Source: an uncultured Bacteroidales bacterium (GTDB lineage Bacteria > Bacteroidota > Bacteroidia > Bacteroidales > UBA932). From it: a DNA stretch of 48,807 nt. This document shows positions 32,632 through 41,700 of the stretch, in pieces (the stretch's first letter is position 1; each line of letters starts with the position of its first letter). Below the pieces are notes generated by a model. It did no database searches, was not told the origin of the DNA, and worked only from the letters and a program-made list of their open reading frames with translations. The stretch lies in NCBI GenBank assembly GCA_905235085.1, contig CAJOKD010000015.1:1-48807 (forward strand), written 5' to 3'. The position numbers were made by a program, and so were the translations under genes.

Positions 32632-34548
32632 TCATGACCCGTACGAATGCATTCCTCCCAAAAGGAGATTTACTCCGAAATAGGTGACGAGGACGCAGAT
32701 GAATGCGGCAATGGTGAACCAGTGGAAGAAGCGAGGGTTCCTGAAAGCCTTGATGGAACTGCCATGGAGGGCGAAGGAATAAACCAGCAGAGTCACGAGA
32801 GCCCAAGTTTCCTTCGGGTCCCAGGCCCAGTAGCTACCCCAGGAAATATTTGCCCAGACGGCCCCCAGGAAGGTCCCGAAAGTAATCAGGAACACAGCCG
32901 GGTACAGGATGACAAGGCTCACGTCCCGTAGCAGTTCCAGCGACTCCTTGTTGCGCACCACCACACCGAGGATTCCGTTGATGGCTACCAGCCCGAAGAG
33001 GGTGTAGGACATCATCATAGACACCACGTGGATGGAGAGGAGAGGTGAGCGGAGTACCGGCATCAGAGGCATGATCTGGATTTCCGTTCCGGAACGGCTT
33101 GCCATCAGCATTGTGAATCCCGCCAGGAGGAAGCCAAGAGGCTCGATGAGAGGGAAACGCTTGTGGAAGAGCAGGATGGCCAGGGTTGAAAACCAAGCCA
33201 TCAGCATCATTACGTTATACCGCCCAACATACGGACCGGTTCCGGAAACGTACCACCGCAGGGCTATTACCAAAGTGAGGTACAGCCAAACTAAGAGGGC
33301 GACAACTGCCCCTGTGACGACCATCCGGCGAGGGAACTTTTTCTGCCTTGACAATAGTATTGCCCCGGCAAGGAACAGAAGGATGCCCAGCGTGAGGCAC
33401 AGCATGAACGGTACTTTCGGCCGCGCCAGACGGGTGTAAAGCCTTTCGGCCTTCTCTTTCTTCGGAGTAGGGAGGACATCCTGGGCCACCTTCACCTGGT
33501 AGTCCCTTATTCCTCCCAATATCTTCACAGCTTCGGCGTCATTCCCTTCCCTGACGGACTCGATTACAGCCTCGGGAGCCTTCTTTATGAAAGACCAGAG
33601 GTCAGGATTGTCAGAGACCTTTTCCGGAAGTTCATCCATACTGGAATACCAGGAAATCCGTCCCGTGGAATCTGCCACTGGGAATACCTTCACCTTCGGC
33701 AAACCCTCAAGCGCTGCATCGAACCCCTTCTCGTGGAGGTAGTTGTCAAAAGAGCAGACTCGGTGCCCGTAATACACATACATATTCCCAAGTCCGTCCT
33801 TCACGGCATTCGACTTAGCTGATGCAGGAATTGATGGAATCAGGAATATGGCTGCAGCCAGCGTAGTGGCTGCAGTGACCTTCTTAAGGGCAGCGCGGAA
33901 CCTGGTGTCCTTCTGGAAGAAGAAGCCTATCATTGAGATGAGCAGGAGGAGGTATCCGGCATAGGTGATCCCGACTCCCCAAGGATCGTGGCTGACGGCC
34001 AGGATGCTGCCCATACCGTCCTGATCATAGTCGGCCTGGTAGAATCTGTAACCATGGTACTTGGCTATGTTGTTCATGGAGATCTCATATCCATAGCCTT
34101 CCGGGAGGAAGGTTATGTCCGAGCGATAGTCCGAAGGCATCTTCGAACCGCTGTGGAAGTCGATGTCGAACTTGTTCAGCCTTATGCTGAACGGCAGAAG
34201 TGCGGAGCCTCCGTCATCCAGCTCGAAATGGTCCTCTGTCATGTCCTGGCGCAGGTGGATGCTGCCACTCTCTCCGAAGAGATGGGTCACCAGAGCGCCG
34301 GCAAGGATCAGAACTAATGCCAGATGGAGGCACATCGTGAATACCTTCTTCGGAATGCCGCGCTTGATGAGGTAGATCAGGTCAGCAATGGCAACTACGG
34401 CCCATAATACGATGAACAGGGGGTTGTGATAAATCCACCGGAAAGCAAAAGGAGTTCCGTGGATCTTTTCAAGGATGGTGGCGGCCATCATCGCTACGAT
34501 GAGGACCGCCAGCAATCCGAAGGAAAGGTATTTGAGTAAACGTTGCAT
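32632..34548 (-). CDS. Fused ResB-CcsA cytochrome c maturation protein (system II)
   Basis: The 638-residue membrane protein joins a ResB/CcsB part and a CcsA part. The N-terminal half has three helices and a large periplasmic domain with GSIHLRQDMTEDHFELDDGG. The C-terminal half has the CcsA heme motif WGSYWAWDPKETW at 570-582 and conserved His residues in membrane helices (LSIHVVSMMM, HGSSIK). It carries heme across the membrane and attaches it to CxxCH proteins. Its ATG overlaps the stop of the di-heme oxidoreductase gene by one base (TGATG), giving an obvious client. A fused CcsBA in one gene is typical of Bacteroidota. Confidence 0.92.
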   Translation of the reverse strand: MQRLLKYLSFGLLAVLIVAMMAATILEKIHGTPFAFRWIYHNPLFIVLWAVVAIADLIYLIKRGIPKKVFTMCLHLALVLILAGALVTHLFGESGSIHLRQDMTEDHFELDDGGSALLPFSIRLNKFDIDFHSGSKMPSDYRSDITFLPEGYGYEISMNNIAKYHGYRFYQADYDQDGMGSILAVSHDPWGVGITYAGYLLLLISMIGFFFQKDTRFRAALKKVTAATTLAAAIFLIPSIPASAKSNAVKDGLGNMYVYYGHRVCSFDNYLHEKGFDAALEGLPKVKVFPVADSTGRISWYSSMDELPEKVSDNPDLWSFIKKAPEAVIESVREGNDAEAVKILGGIRDYQVKVAQDVLPTPKKEKAERLYTRLARPKVPFMLCLTLGILLFLAGAILLSRQKKFPRRMVVTGAVVALLVWLYLTLVIALRWYVSGTGPYVGRYNVMMLMAWFSTLAILLFHKRFPLIEPLGFLLAGFTMLMASRSGTEIQIMPLMPVLRSPLLSIHVVSMMMSYTLFGLVAINGILGVVVRNKESLELLRDVSLVILYPAVFLITFGTFLGAVWANISWGSYWAWDPKETWALVTLLVYSFALHGSSIKAFRNPRFFHWFTIAAFICVLVTYFGVNLLLGGMHSYGS

Positions 34549-36359
34549 CAGATTGAATCTACGAATTTGATCACAGCATCACGCTCTTCCTTAGAGAGTT
34601 TCGAGAACTTCTCTGCGGAAGGATAAGCATCACTTTGCCTGCTGAAACCGTGCCACATGATAGCCTCAAGAGTATTTCTTGCTCGGCAGTCATGAAGCCT
34701 GTCTGCAGCACCCGTATTGACCTGCGACAGACCGCGTCCCCAGAGCGGGGTGGTACGGCACCAAGTGCCGTGGATGTCGTTCGCCATATAGAGCCTGTGC
34801 TGGATGAAATCCGAATATGGATAGATGGTCTGGTGGGCGTATCTCGGGAGAGGTTTACCTTCGTTCATGGCCGGAGACCAGTAATTGTCATCCCTGGTCT
34901 CCCACTTTGCCCTGTGGCAGGAAGCGCAGCCCATTTCGTTGAACAGTTCCTTTCCTCTCTGGACTTCTTCATCCTGCAGGTTCCTTGCGCGAGGAATGGA
35001 AAGCCCCCTGTGCCAGACCATGAAATCGTAGAATTCGTCGGCACTCATCTCCGGCTCGAAATTATGGTACTTGTTGTCGAACTGGTTGGTGCTTGGAGAA
35101 AGCAGGGCGAACACAGCCTCGGAAACCTCTGCCTTTGTCACTGAACCGTCACCGTTCACATCGACCCAGTAAGGAGAAGAGGTGTCAGCCAGGATTGCCT
35201 CAAGGACATCATCGTTCTCGGACATCGCCTTGGCCCATGCAACTGTAGTATAGAGGAAAGGACGGTCCGGACGTGAAACGTTGGTAATGTTCCAGATGGC
35301 GTTGGCACCGGCTCCGTCCTGGAGGGTGCCCCTGGTCATAGCGTAGGTGAACTTCTTTAAGAGTTTGCCGTCTTTGTAAGCGTCTCTTTCATAGTACCTT
35401 CCGTTGGCATCGAAGCCGGCTCCGTTAGCTCCGGCCTGCCAGTTGTGGTAATATGCCGAAGCAGCAAAATCGTTGGCTCCTTTGTCCCAGAAAGCAGGAT
35501 TCAACTCCACGTACTGTGCTTCAGCACGGTACTGCTCACGGATGTCATCCTGGTCGATGGCATCGATGATTCCGGATCCGATCACACCGATGGTCGATTC
35601 GAGCCTGTAGCCGATAGTTGCGCCGGCAGCCCTTGCGGAAGCATGCGGGGTAGGATCGGTGTTGTAGGCGCTCTCCGGAATCAGGACCTCTGGATAGATG
35701 AGGGAATATGCCTCACCATCCTCGAATGTCATAGGGAGGCCGGAAGGCATGGAACCTACTGTGTGCCAGATAATCTGGATCTTGCTCTCGTCGATCGGAG
35801 GAAGGAAAGGAGAGTTCGCCATCGTCTGAGGCATACCCGTGACTTCTCCCACGTATGGACCGTCGTTGGTAGCATCCGTTCCGTAGGGATTGTTAGCTTC
35901 TCCGGTTGCGCGGTAAACCACTAACAGATAACCGTTTCCGGAGGCTTTGGATGTGTTGGCCTCGTACACGGTCTGTCTCTTGCCGTGTCCGTAACCCGGA
36001 TGGCAATCCAGGCAGGACTTGCGGACATGAGCCGGTCCCAGTCCTTTGAAAGGAGGAGTGGCCAGTGTGACGTTGCGCTCGAAGAAGAACTCACCGTGGA
36101 CGAAAGGCTGCATCAGGCCTTGTTCCCTTACTGCCGGAGTCTCATCTTCGTAGCAACCTGCAAGGACATTGTCCGTCGTGCCAAGTTCTCCGCCTGGATA
36201 CCATTCCGAAGCCTCGAAGTTGCCTACGGCCTTGCCCACGAAGGAACTTTCGCCACCGCCGCACTCGGATCCTGACTCATTCTCGTTGATACAAGCGTTG
36301 AATCCCAGTGGAATGAGACAGCATAAATAAAGGAAGTGCTTGATATTCATCTTGATCAT
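34548..36359 (-). CDS. Di-heme oxidoreductase (DUF1111) lipoprotein with an EF-hand loop
   Basis: The 603-residue lipoprotein (FNAC, lipidated C23) has two c-type heme sites: C116-x2-C119-H120 (CLDCH) and C478-x2-C481-H482 (CASCH). The central domain matches the thiol-oxidoreductase-like di-heme family. Residues 400-411 (DVNGDGSVTKAE) form a canonical Ca2+-binding EF-hand loop. It acts in the periplasm or on the surface, probably in electron transfer. Neighbours are imelysin (upstream, 2-base gap) and the ResB-CcsA protein needed to insert its heme. The partner substrate, perhaps an iron species, is unknown. Confidence 0.88.
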   Translation of the reverse strand: MIKMNIKHFLYLCCLIPLGFNACINENESGSECGGGESSFVGKAVGNFEASEWYPGGELGTTDNVLAGCYEDETPAVREQGLMQPFVHGEFFFERNVTLATPPFKGLGPAHVRKSCLDCHPGYGHGKRQTVYEANTSKASGNGYLLVVYRATGEANNPYGTDATNDGPYVGEVTGMPQTMANSPFLPPIDESKIQIIWHTVGSMPSGLPMTFEDGEAYSLIYPEVLIPESAYNTDPTPHASARAAGATIGYRLESTIGVIGSGIIDAIDQDDIREQYRAEAQYVELNPAFWDKGANDFAASAYYHNWQAGANGAGFDANGRYYERDAYKDGKLLKKFTYAMTRGTLQDGAGANAIWNITNVSRPDRPFLYTTVAWAKAMSENDDVLEAILADTSSPYWVDVNGDGSVTKAEVSEAVFALLSPSTNQFDNKYHNFEPEMSADEFYDFMVWHRGLSIPRARNLQDEEVQRGKELFNEMGCASCHRAKWETRDDNYWSPAMNEGKPLPRYAHQTIYPYSDFIQHRLYMANDIHGTWCRTTPLWGRGLSQVNTGAADRLHDCRARNTLEAIMWHGFSRQSDAYPSAEKFSKLSKEERDAVIKFVDSI

Positions 36360-36361
36360 TA

Positions 36362-37585
36362 TTAGTCAATAGCTGCTGCTGCCCTTTCGAGAGCGTCGGT
36401 GAGGGAATCGATGGCATCGATGGCGTCTCCAACATAAGCGGCCTTGTAGTCATCCACGAAGTGACCGCTCTTGATGCAGATCTCCAGCTTTGCGAGGGCG
36501 TCAGCAAGAGCGCTCTTCACTGCAGAAGCTTCTGCGGTATGGTATTTCTCAAGGAAAGCGAGGAATGAATCCTGTGCAGCGCTGGCGGCCTCATAGCTGC
36601 CGTAGATACTGTACTGGACCGAGAGGATGTTGTTCTTGAAGTCCACGAAGGAATTCTTTGAATAAGGAGACTCGATGTAGCTCTCGTCCTCTCCGTTGTG
36701 AGCCTGTCCCATCTTGGAAGAAGCGACCTCGTCGGTGATTCCGGCGCAGCCAGCGGAAAGGACGGTCTTGGCAACCCTCTGCCAGCTTGCATACGTGCTG
36801 CCTGCAGCGGCGGCTCCCAGCATGTCCTCGCCATAAGTGTTCTCCAGGCCGTTGACGGTGCAGTTCAGTTCTGCTTCCTCGACAGCATCCTTCTGAGCCT
36901 GAGGAGCATTCGGATTCCAGGATACGTTCAGTTGATAGAGGGATGTCATAAGGTCTTCTGAAACTGCTGAGGCGTAGATCAGTTCTTCACGGCCGGAGAC
37001 ACCGGTACCGGCGAATTCCTCGGCTGTCTCTACGCCCTTGAGGTCTGCGACCTTGCGGTTCGCTCCGTCGCGGAACAGGACGAATTCGATTCCGTGGAAG
37101 CCGAGGGCCGTTTCGCCGAGCTGGGAGATGGCATCCACGCCATCCTCTTCAAGAGCGCTGATCACCTTGGAGTTGCTAAGGTTGTTTGCGAGTCCCTTGC
37201 GGTCGAGCGGCCAGCTGTCGATGTGAGGGTCGATGCTGAAGTCTGTTGCAGCACCGAAGAGGAAAGCCTCCGAAGCCTCCCAGTAAGCACGGGCGGCGAG
37301 GAAGTCGGTGCAGGCCTTGTCGATGTCAGCCTGTGTGACTGAAGCGATGCCCTTTGCGTTCATGGCCTGGATGTCATTGCAGAGGACTTCTCCGGCTGTG
37401 GCAAGCTTACCGTAAGTGCTGTAGATTACGTTCGGGACGTATTTCTCGGCAGCGGCCTTGATGGCCTTCTCGTAAGCGCTCAATTCGTTGGTGACAGGAT
37501 CGTCGTGGTTGCAAGAAACCAGCGTCATTGCGCCCAATGCGCATATGACTGCTGAAAGGATAAATGATAAGTTCTTTTTCATCAT
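36362..37585 (-). CDS. Imelysin-family lipoprotein (IrpA/M75-like)
   Basis: The 407-residue lipoprotein (LVSC, lipidated C25) is all-helical. It carries the imelysin GxHxxE motif as GFHGIE at 162-167 (H164, E167) and the SIDPHIDSWPLD segment. Imelysins bind iron or haem at the cell surface rather than acting as proteases. Pairing with a di-heme oxidase recalls iron-uptake loci in other Gram-negative bacteria. It sits between a porin and the di-heme protein in a four-gene operon. An alternative start at the second Met is possible. Confidence 0.9.
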   Translation of the reverse strand: MMKKNLSFILSAVICALGAMTLVSCNHDDPVTNELSAYEKAIKAAAEKYVPNVIYSTYGKLATAGEVLCNDIQAMNAKGIASVTQADIDKACTDFLAARAYWEASEAFLFGAATDFSIDPHIDSWPLDRKGLANNLSNSKVISALEEDGVDAISQLGETALGFHGIEFVLFRDGANRKVADLKGVETAEEFAGTGVSGREELIYASAVSEDLMTSLYQLNVSWNPNAPQAQKDAVEEAELNCTVNGLENTYGEDMLGAAAAGSTYASWQRVAKTVLSAGCAGITDEVASSKMGQAHNGEDESYIESPYSKNSFVDFKNNILSVQYSIYGSYEAASAAQDSFLAFLEKYHTAEASAVKSALADALAKLEICIKSGHFVDDYKAAYVGDAIDAIDSLTDALERAAAAID

Positions 37586-37606
37586 ATAGTACTTTATTGA
37601 AAATTG

Positions 37607-38884
37607 TCAATGTTTGAAGAAGCCTGCGTATGCAACACCTATATTGATTGAAGGCTCGTTATTGAATCCCGAAGGGAGGAACCTGTGCATGTATTCGCAC
37701 TTGACGGCTATCTCCGGGGCCGGCATCCAGTTCAAACCTGCGGAGAAGACAGTCTTGCATGTATATTTCATAAGAGTCTGCCCGTCTGCAGGTACATAGG
37801 AGTTGTAATGGTCGCCCCTAGCGAAGACGAACAGTTTCTGGTCTTTGCCGCGTTCGGAGAAGAACGGCAGGATGTCGTAGCCGGCTTCGAGTCCGGTAGC
37901 GTAGGCTTCGCGGCCCACCGGACGCCTTGAATATGGAGAGCCGTTGCCGGCCCTGTTGGCCTTGATCTTTGAGATCGTGACGCAGTCGTCGAGATGACCG
38001 TAGTCAGCATTCCCCCTGACAATCAGGCGTTTCCCCTTGTAGGCGAAATCGAAAGCACCGAGCAGCAACGTTCCCTTGAGAGAGGAATACTGTTTCTCTT
38101 CGCCCGTGCTGTAGTTGATGCCTTTAAGGTCGTTCGGGTTACCGTTATGCAAGGTGTTTCCGGCGTATCCGCTGAGGCTGAGCCTGAGGTTCTTTATGGA
38201 AGTGTAGTCGATCCTGCATGCGAATCCCGGGCTGTTTGCCACCTTGAACTCGAAAGGGGAGCCGGCGCCGCTGTGGATGAACTTGTCCGTGTTGAACATC
38301 ATTCCGTTCAGTCCTGCGACGACTATCGCTTCATATCTCCAGGAACCGACCTGCCCCCATATCCCTATACCCGTGTCGTGCCAGGTAGAAGGAAGTATAG
38401 TATATTCACCCTCCGGACGGTAGACATTGAAGAAGTTGAGCGGCTCGTGGGCATTGTTGAGGCCTCCTACAGGTACCACCATGTGGCCCATGCGGACATT
38501 CAGCTGAGGAAAGAAGGTCTTCTGGATCCAGAACTGCTCCAGTTCCACCTCTCCGCCTTTCTCGATTTCGGATTCCCACTCGGCGGCTTCTTCATATTCA
38601 CGCTCATACGCAGTTCCGGTGCCGGTGTGCTCGAACTCGAGCTCGGACTGCATGGACCAACCCTTTCCGAAATCATACCCTAGGTATATGACTGCATGGG
38701 GGATGTCCGCGCGGCCGTGGCTCGGATCCTTGGCATACTGGTCTGGCTTTGAATAGCGGTATGGACTGTCACTATAGAAATTGCGGCTGAGGGCCACTTC
38801 GCCGTATCCGCCGACTTTAATATGCTGTGCACTCAATGTGAGAGGGCAGCACAAGATGAAAAGCAGGATTACACTTTTTCTCAT
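37607..38884 (-). CDS. Outer membrane porin-like beta-barrel protein
   Basis: The chosen start is the ATG at 38882-38884, since the longer frame starts with a TTG overlapping the promoter. The protein then has 425 residues with a signal peptide (MRKSVILLFILCCPLTLSAQ). Alternating beta strands with aromatic girdles and the tail INIGVAYAGFFKH fit an outer membrane barrel, and the part HMVVPVGGLNNAHEPLNFF recalls phosphate-selective-type (OprP/O) porins of Bacteroidota. It is first in the operon with imelysin, di-heme protein and ResB-CcsA and may let the substrate enter the periplasm. The barrel fold is inferred from pattern only. Confidence 0.75.
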   Translation of the reverse strand: MRKSVILLFILCCPLTLSAQHIKVGGYGEVALSRNFYSDSPYRYSKPDQYAKDPSHGRADIPHAVIYLGYDFGKGWSMQSELEFEHTGTGTAYEREYEEAAEWESEIEKGGEVELEQFWIQKTFFPQLNVRMGHMVVPVGGLNNAHEPLNFFNVYRPEGEYTILPSTWHDTGIGIWGQVGSWRYEAIVVAGLNGMMFNTDKFIHSGAGSPFEFKVANSPGFACRIDYTSIKNLRLSLSGYAGNTLHNGNPNDLKGINYSTGEEKQYSSLKGTLLLGAFDFAYKGKRLIVRGNADYGHLDDCVTISKIKANRAGNGSPYSRRPVGREAYATGLEAGYDILPFFSERGKDQKLFVFARGDHYNSYVPADGQTLMKYTCKTVFSAGLNWMPAPEIAVKCEYMHRFLPSGFNNEPSINIGVAYAGFFKH

Positions 38885-38890
38885 AGCGTA

Positions 38891-38921
38891 CAAAAGTACG
38901 TCTAAAGCAAGCCCTGCACAA
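38891..38921 (-). promoter_or_regulatory. Promoter of the porin-imelysin-di-heme-CcsBA operon (leaderless)
   Basis: On the minus strand TTG (38921-38919), a 20-base spacer and TACTTTTG (38898-38891) match the consensus. The ATG at 38884 lies 6 bases after the -7 element, so the mRNA would have almost no leader. The -7 element is inside a GTAC-TTTT-GTAC palindrome, a possible binding site for a regulator. Confidence 0.7.
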
Positions 38922-39009
38922 TCCTAACAAGTGAGTACTTATTCGTTTTAAAAGTAACCTTAAATTGTGATTTTGACTACATCGTCGGTTTTTTGTCGCA
39001 ACTATTCCA

Positions 39010-39717
39010 TCAGCAAGTCTGCAGGGAAGCGTGACAAAGAGTGTTGCTTCCGTTCCTTGCGATGAACAGATATTCCTCGTCCGAAGCCTTCTTCACTCCG
39101 AAGGTAACATTGTCCCCTTCGCGGACCTCGCGTCGGAAACTGAGGTCTATCCTGGTGAACAAACCGCTGGATATCCTATCCTTAGGGAGCATGTTGTAGA
39201 ACATCTCCACGTAGCGTCCGTTGTTCATGTGGCCGTTGAAATCACATTCGCTGTAGCCGATCTCGGTGGTTTTGACCAAGTCTGGGATGAAATCGGTGAA
39301 ACGTCTAGGATTGCGGCATGGGACTGGAATCTCGCTGGTCTGGAGGCCGAGGTCCGGATTGATAGGCCTTCTGGAATCAATGTCGATCACGCACCATTCG
39401 GTAGTGCCTCTGCCTATTTCCTCACCTTCATCGTTTGTTATCTTTACGCATCTGTTATATGTAAGATCTCCTTTGCTCCTGGCCGGCCAGACGAAGACAT
39501 TGAACAAATCGTACAGCCTTGGTCTTACATCTATTTCGAAGGCGGACCTTAGCAGCACCCATGATCTTCCGGATGCTTTCATGACGTCTATTCCTGCGCC
39601 TTCCTTTCGGATATTCTGTCCTATTGCGTTGATGATGCTGTTGCACATCGACGGTACTGTTGCATGTCCCTGGAAATCGATGTTCTCAGGAGCGACCGTG
39701 TATTCGTAAGAGTTCAT
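39010..39717 (-). CDS. Acyl-ACP thioesterase (hot-dog fold)
   Basis: From the ATG at 39715-39717 the protein has 235 residues; the upstream extension is rejected as it includes the promoter. It has two hot-dog halves, with GHATVPSMCNSIINA at the N terminus and the second-half motif SECDFNGHMNNGRYVEMF (about 157-174) typical of FatA-like bacterial acyl-ACP thioesterases. It frees fatty acids from acyl carrier protein and so sets chain length of free fatty acids or lipids. Divergent from the LytTR gene. Confidence 0.9.
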   Translation of the reverse strand: MNSYEYTVAPENIDFQGHATVPSMCNSIINAIGQNIRKEGAGIDVMKASGRSWVLLRSAFEIDVRPRLYDLFNVFVWPARSKGDLTYNRCVKITNDEGEEIGRGTTEWCVIDIDSRRPINPDLGLQTSEIPVPCRNPRRFTDFIPDLVKTTEIGYSECDFNGHMNNGRYVEMFYNMLPKDRISSGLFTRIDLSFRREVREGDNVTFGVKKASDEEYLFIARNGSNTLCHASLQTC

Positions 39718-39747
39718 TGCCTGATGCTGTTTTCGTTTTTCCGAGAA

Positions 39748-39755
39748 CAAAGTTA
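39748..39755 (-). promoter_or_regulatory. -7 element for the thioesterase gene
   Basis: On the minus strand TAACTTTG matches TAnnTTTG, 30 bases upstream of the start codon at 39717. The -33 region shows TTTTCG instead of TTTG. Confidence 0.5.
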
Positions 39756-39817
39756 TGTCAATTCGCTTATGTGACGAAAATAGTGTGGTACAAAGCATAT
39801 TAAATGTGATGAAAGTC

Positions 39818-39847
39818 TTGTTTGGCGGAAAATATGTGCTAAATTTG
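39818..39847 (+). promoter_or_regulatory. Upstream promoter (P1) of the LytTR gene
   Basis: TTG at 39818-39820, a 19-base spacer and TAAATTTG at 39840-39847 match the consensus. The start codon at 39929 is about 81 bases downstream. Confidence 0.6.
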
Positions 39848-39895
39848 GGATGAAAATAGGATTAATCAATTTTCGTCCCTATTAGATATGATATG

Positions 39896-39903
39896 TAATT
39901 TTG
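39896..39903 (+). promoter_or_regulatory. Possible second -7 element (P2) of the LytTR gene
   Basis: TAATTTTG matches TAnnTTTG and lies 25 bases before the ATG at 39929. The -33 region (TTTCG) lacks a clean TTG. Together with P1 it gives a tandem arrangement. Confidence 0.45.
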
Positions 39904-39928
39904 GCTGTTGGGATTAAATTATGTTGAT

Positions 39929-40750
39929 ATGAACACTCCGTTGCGCGTCTCAAAAGGATATGGAAAGCAGGTCAAGTATGCTGTCTTGATGCCACTGTTC
40001 TTCTTCGTTTTCATTTCTGTTTACCATCCTTTCGGTTTCGTAGATTTCTTCGATGGGATCGGAGGGAAGGCCTGGCAGTTCCATCTGCTGATGCTGAGCT
40101 GCATATGCATCGGTGTCTTCTCCTTGACGAGACTGGTATTCAGTGTGTTGTATAAGTATATACCTTTCAAGTGGTGGCACTATGTGGTCTGGTGCGCCGG
40201 CGAGGTTATGGTCTGCGCCCTGTTCGAGGCTCTGTACACGTCGCTATTTTATGCAGGCAGCGGAGGACTTTCATATTTCAATGCCCTGGCATACTGCAGC
40301 AGGATATCTTTCCTTACCTTGGTATATTCCTTCTTGATCCTTATCCTGATGAGGATCATAACCAACAAAAACTCAGATATTTCCGCAGCTATGGAGGCTC
40401 CTGTGGACAAAATGGTCAAGTTCTATGACGAGCATAAGCGTCTGAAACTGACCATCGATCCTTCGGTGATCCTGTACGTCAGCGCCGATGCCAATTATAT
40501 CAATATCCACTATCTTGAGAACGACCGCATTAAGAAGTACCAGCTCCGCAATTCGATGAAGAGTTTCGATGCCGAGGCGAAGAAGCACGGACTTGTCCGC
40601 TGCCACAGGTCGTATTATGTCAACCCTCGCCACATCAAGGTTTTGAGCCGGGACAAGGAAGGAATAATCTACTCCGAGTTCACCATCGACGGCGTCAAGA
40701 GGATCCCCGTCAGCAAGCAATACTACGACCAACTCGCCAACCTTCTGTAG
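39929..40750 (+). CDS. LytTR-family transcription regulator with membrane domain
   Basis: From the ATG at 39929 the protein has 273 residues. The N-terminal part holds four hydrophobic helices (AVLMPLFFFVFISVYHPFG and others, about 15-145). The C-terminal part (about 165-273) is a LytTR DNA-binding domain with ILYVSADANYINIHYLEN and LVRCHRSYYVNPRHIKVLS. No receiver domain is present. It is probably a membrane-bound one-component regulator that binds direct repeats near promoters. Signal and targets are unknown; the thioesterase next door and its own tandem promoters are candidates. Confidence 0.88.
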   Translation: MNTPLRVSKGYGKQVKYAVLMPLFFFVFISVYHPFGFVDFFDGIGGKAWQFHLLMLSCICIGVFSLTRLVFSVLYKYIPFKWWHYVVWCAGEVMVCALFEALYTSLFYAGSGGLSYFNALAYCSRISFLTLVYSFLILILMRIITNKNSDISAAMEAPVDKMVKFYDEHKRLKLTIDPSVILYVSADANYINIHYLENDRIKKYQLRNSMKSFDAEAKKHGLVRCHRSYYVNPRHIKVLSRDKEGIIYSEFTIDGVKRIPVSKQYYDQLANLL

Positions 40751-40784
40751 CGAGTCCCGACACGCCTTCCGCTTCCGTGACCTC

Positions 40785-41699
40785 CTAGTCGAAGAAGTTC
40801 CGGTAGAAGTTCAGCAGGATCGCGTAGCCGCTGAAGAACGGCCAGAACAGTGGCAGGAACAACCTCACGCAATAATACACGGAGTGCGTCCAGGCTTTGT
40901 CCTTCATTCCCAGGAGTATGAGTTCGGAAGTCAGCCAAATCGGCAGCGCCCCGACCCAGCAGATCAGGAACAATGGCAGGGTCAGTACCATTCCGAGGAA
41001 ACGGAGGAACTTGTGACCGTGCCTGTGTTCCTTGAACTTGCCGAGCAGTCCCAGTACCCTGGAATGCAGTTCATCGCATAGGTCGGAATATATATCAGCC
41101 GGCGGAAGGTCTTGATGTTCAGCGAAATAAGAAGAAACCTCCATAGGCTCTCCGACCCGGATCTGGGCATCTCCAACCTGGAAGAAGAAATACTCGTAAT
41201 CGATTCCGACAGGGACCACGTAGACCGGCTCTCCCAGTTCCTTGCTGGCCTGGAGTGCGATACGGAATATTCCTTTCTTGACGGGCAGCATACCCCTCTG
41301 GGCACGGTGCATACCCTCGCTGTAGATCGTGAACGGGACCTTATGGGCCAGGCACTCCACGATTTCATCGAAGGTAGCGAAATTCTTCGCGACTTCCTGG
41401 AGACCGTCCCTCTGCCTCGCAAGCGGAAGTATCCGCAGCCAACGCATTATCTTCGCGGTACTTTCTTTCTTGAATATGCTTGCCCTTGCCCCGAAGGCGA
41501 TCGGCCCTTTATCCAAAAGCAGCACCATCATCGCGTCCATTAGGGCAGCAGAGTGGTTCGGAGCCAGCAGGACGCAGGCATCTTTCGGAATATTCCCGAC
41601 CCCTTCTATATTCAGGGAAGCGAATCCGCTTCTGGTACACAGATCGACGTATTTCCGCAGGAAACTGTACCAGAAACTCTTTTCCCAGACTTTCCGCAT
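40785..41699 (-). CDS. 1-acyl-glycerol-3-phosphate acyltransferase-like protein (PlsC family)
   Basis: From the ATG at 41697-41699 the protein has 304 residues. It shows the acyltransferase motifs NHSAALMD (NH-x4-D, about residues 47-54) and the later YSEGMHR (about 125-131). A hydrophobic C-terminal region (LGMVLTLPLFLICWVGALPIWL and a second segment) anchors it in the membrane. Likely acylates a lysophospholipid or related acceptor. The S9 peptidase gene ends one base upstream, so it is co-transcribed with it, without an obvious functional link. Confidence 0.82.
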   Translation of the reverse strand: MRKVWEKSFWYSFLRKYVDLCTRSGFASLNIEGVGNIPKDACVLLAPNHSAALMDAMMVLLLDKGPIAFGARASIFKKESTAKIMRWLRILPLARQRDGLQEVAKNFATFDEIVECLAHKVPFTIYSEGMHRAQRGMLPVKKGIFRIALQASKELGEPVYVVPVGIDYEYFFFQVGDAQIRVGEPMEVSSYFAEHQDLPPADIYSDLCDELHSRVLGLLGKFKEHRHGHKFLRFLGMVLTLPLFLICWVGALPIWLTSELILLGMKDKAWTHSVYYCVRLFLPLFWPFFSGYAILLNFYRNFFD

Positions 41700-41700
41700 A

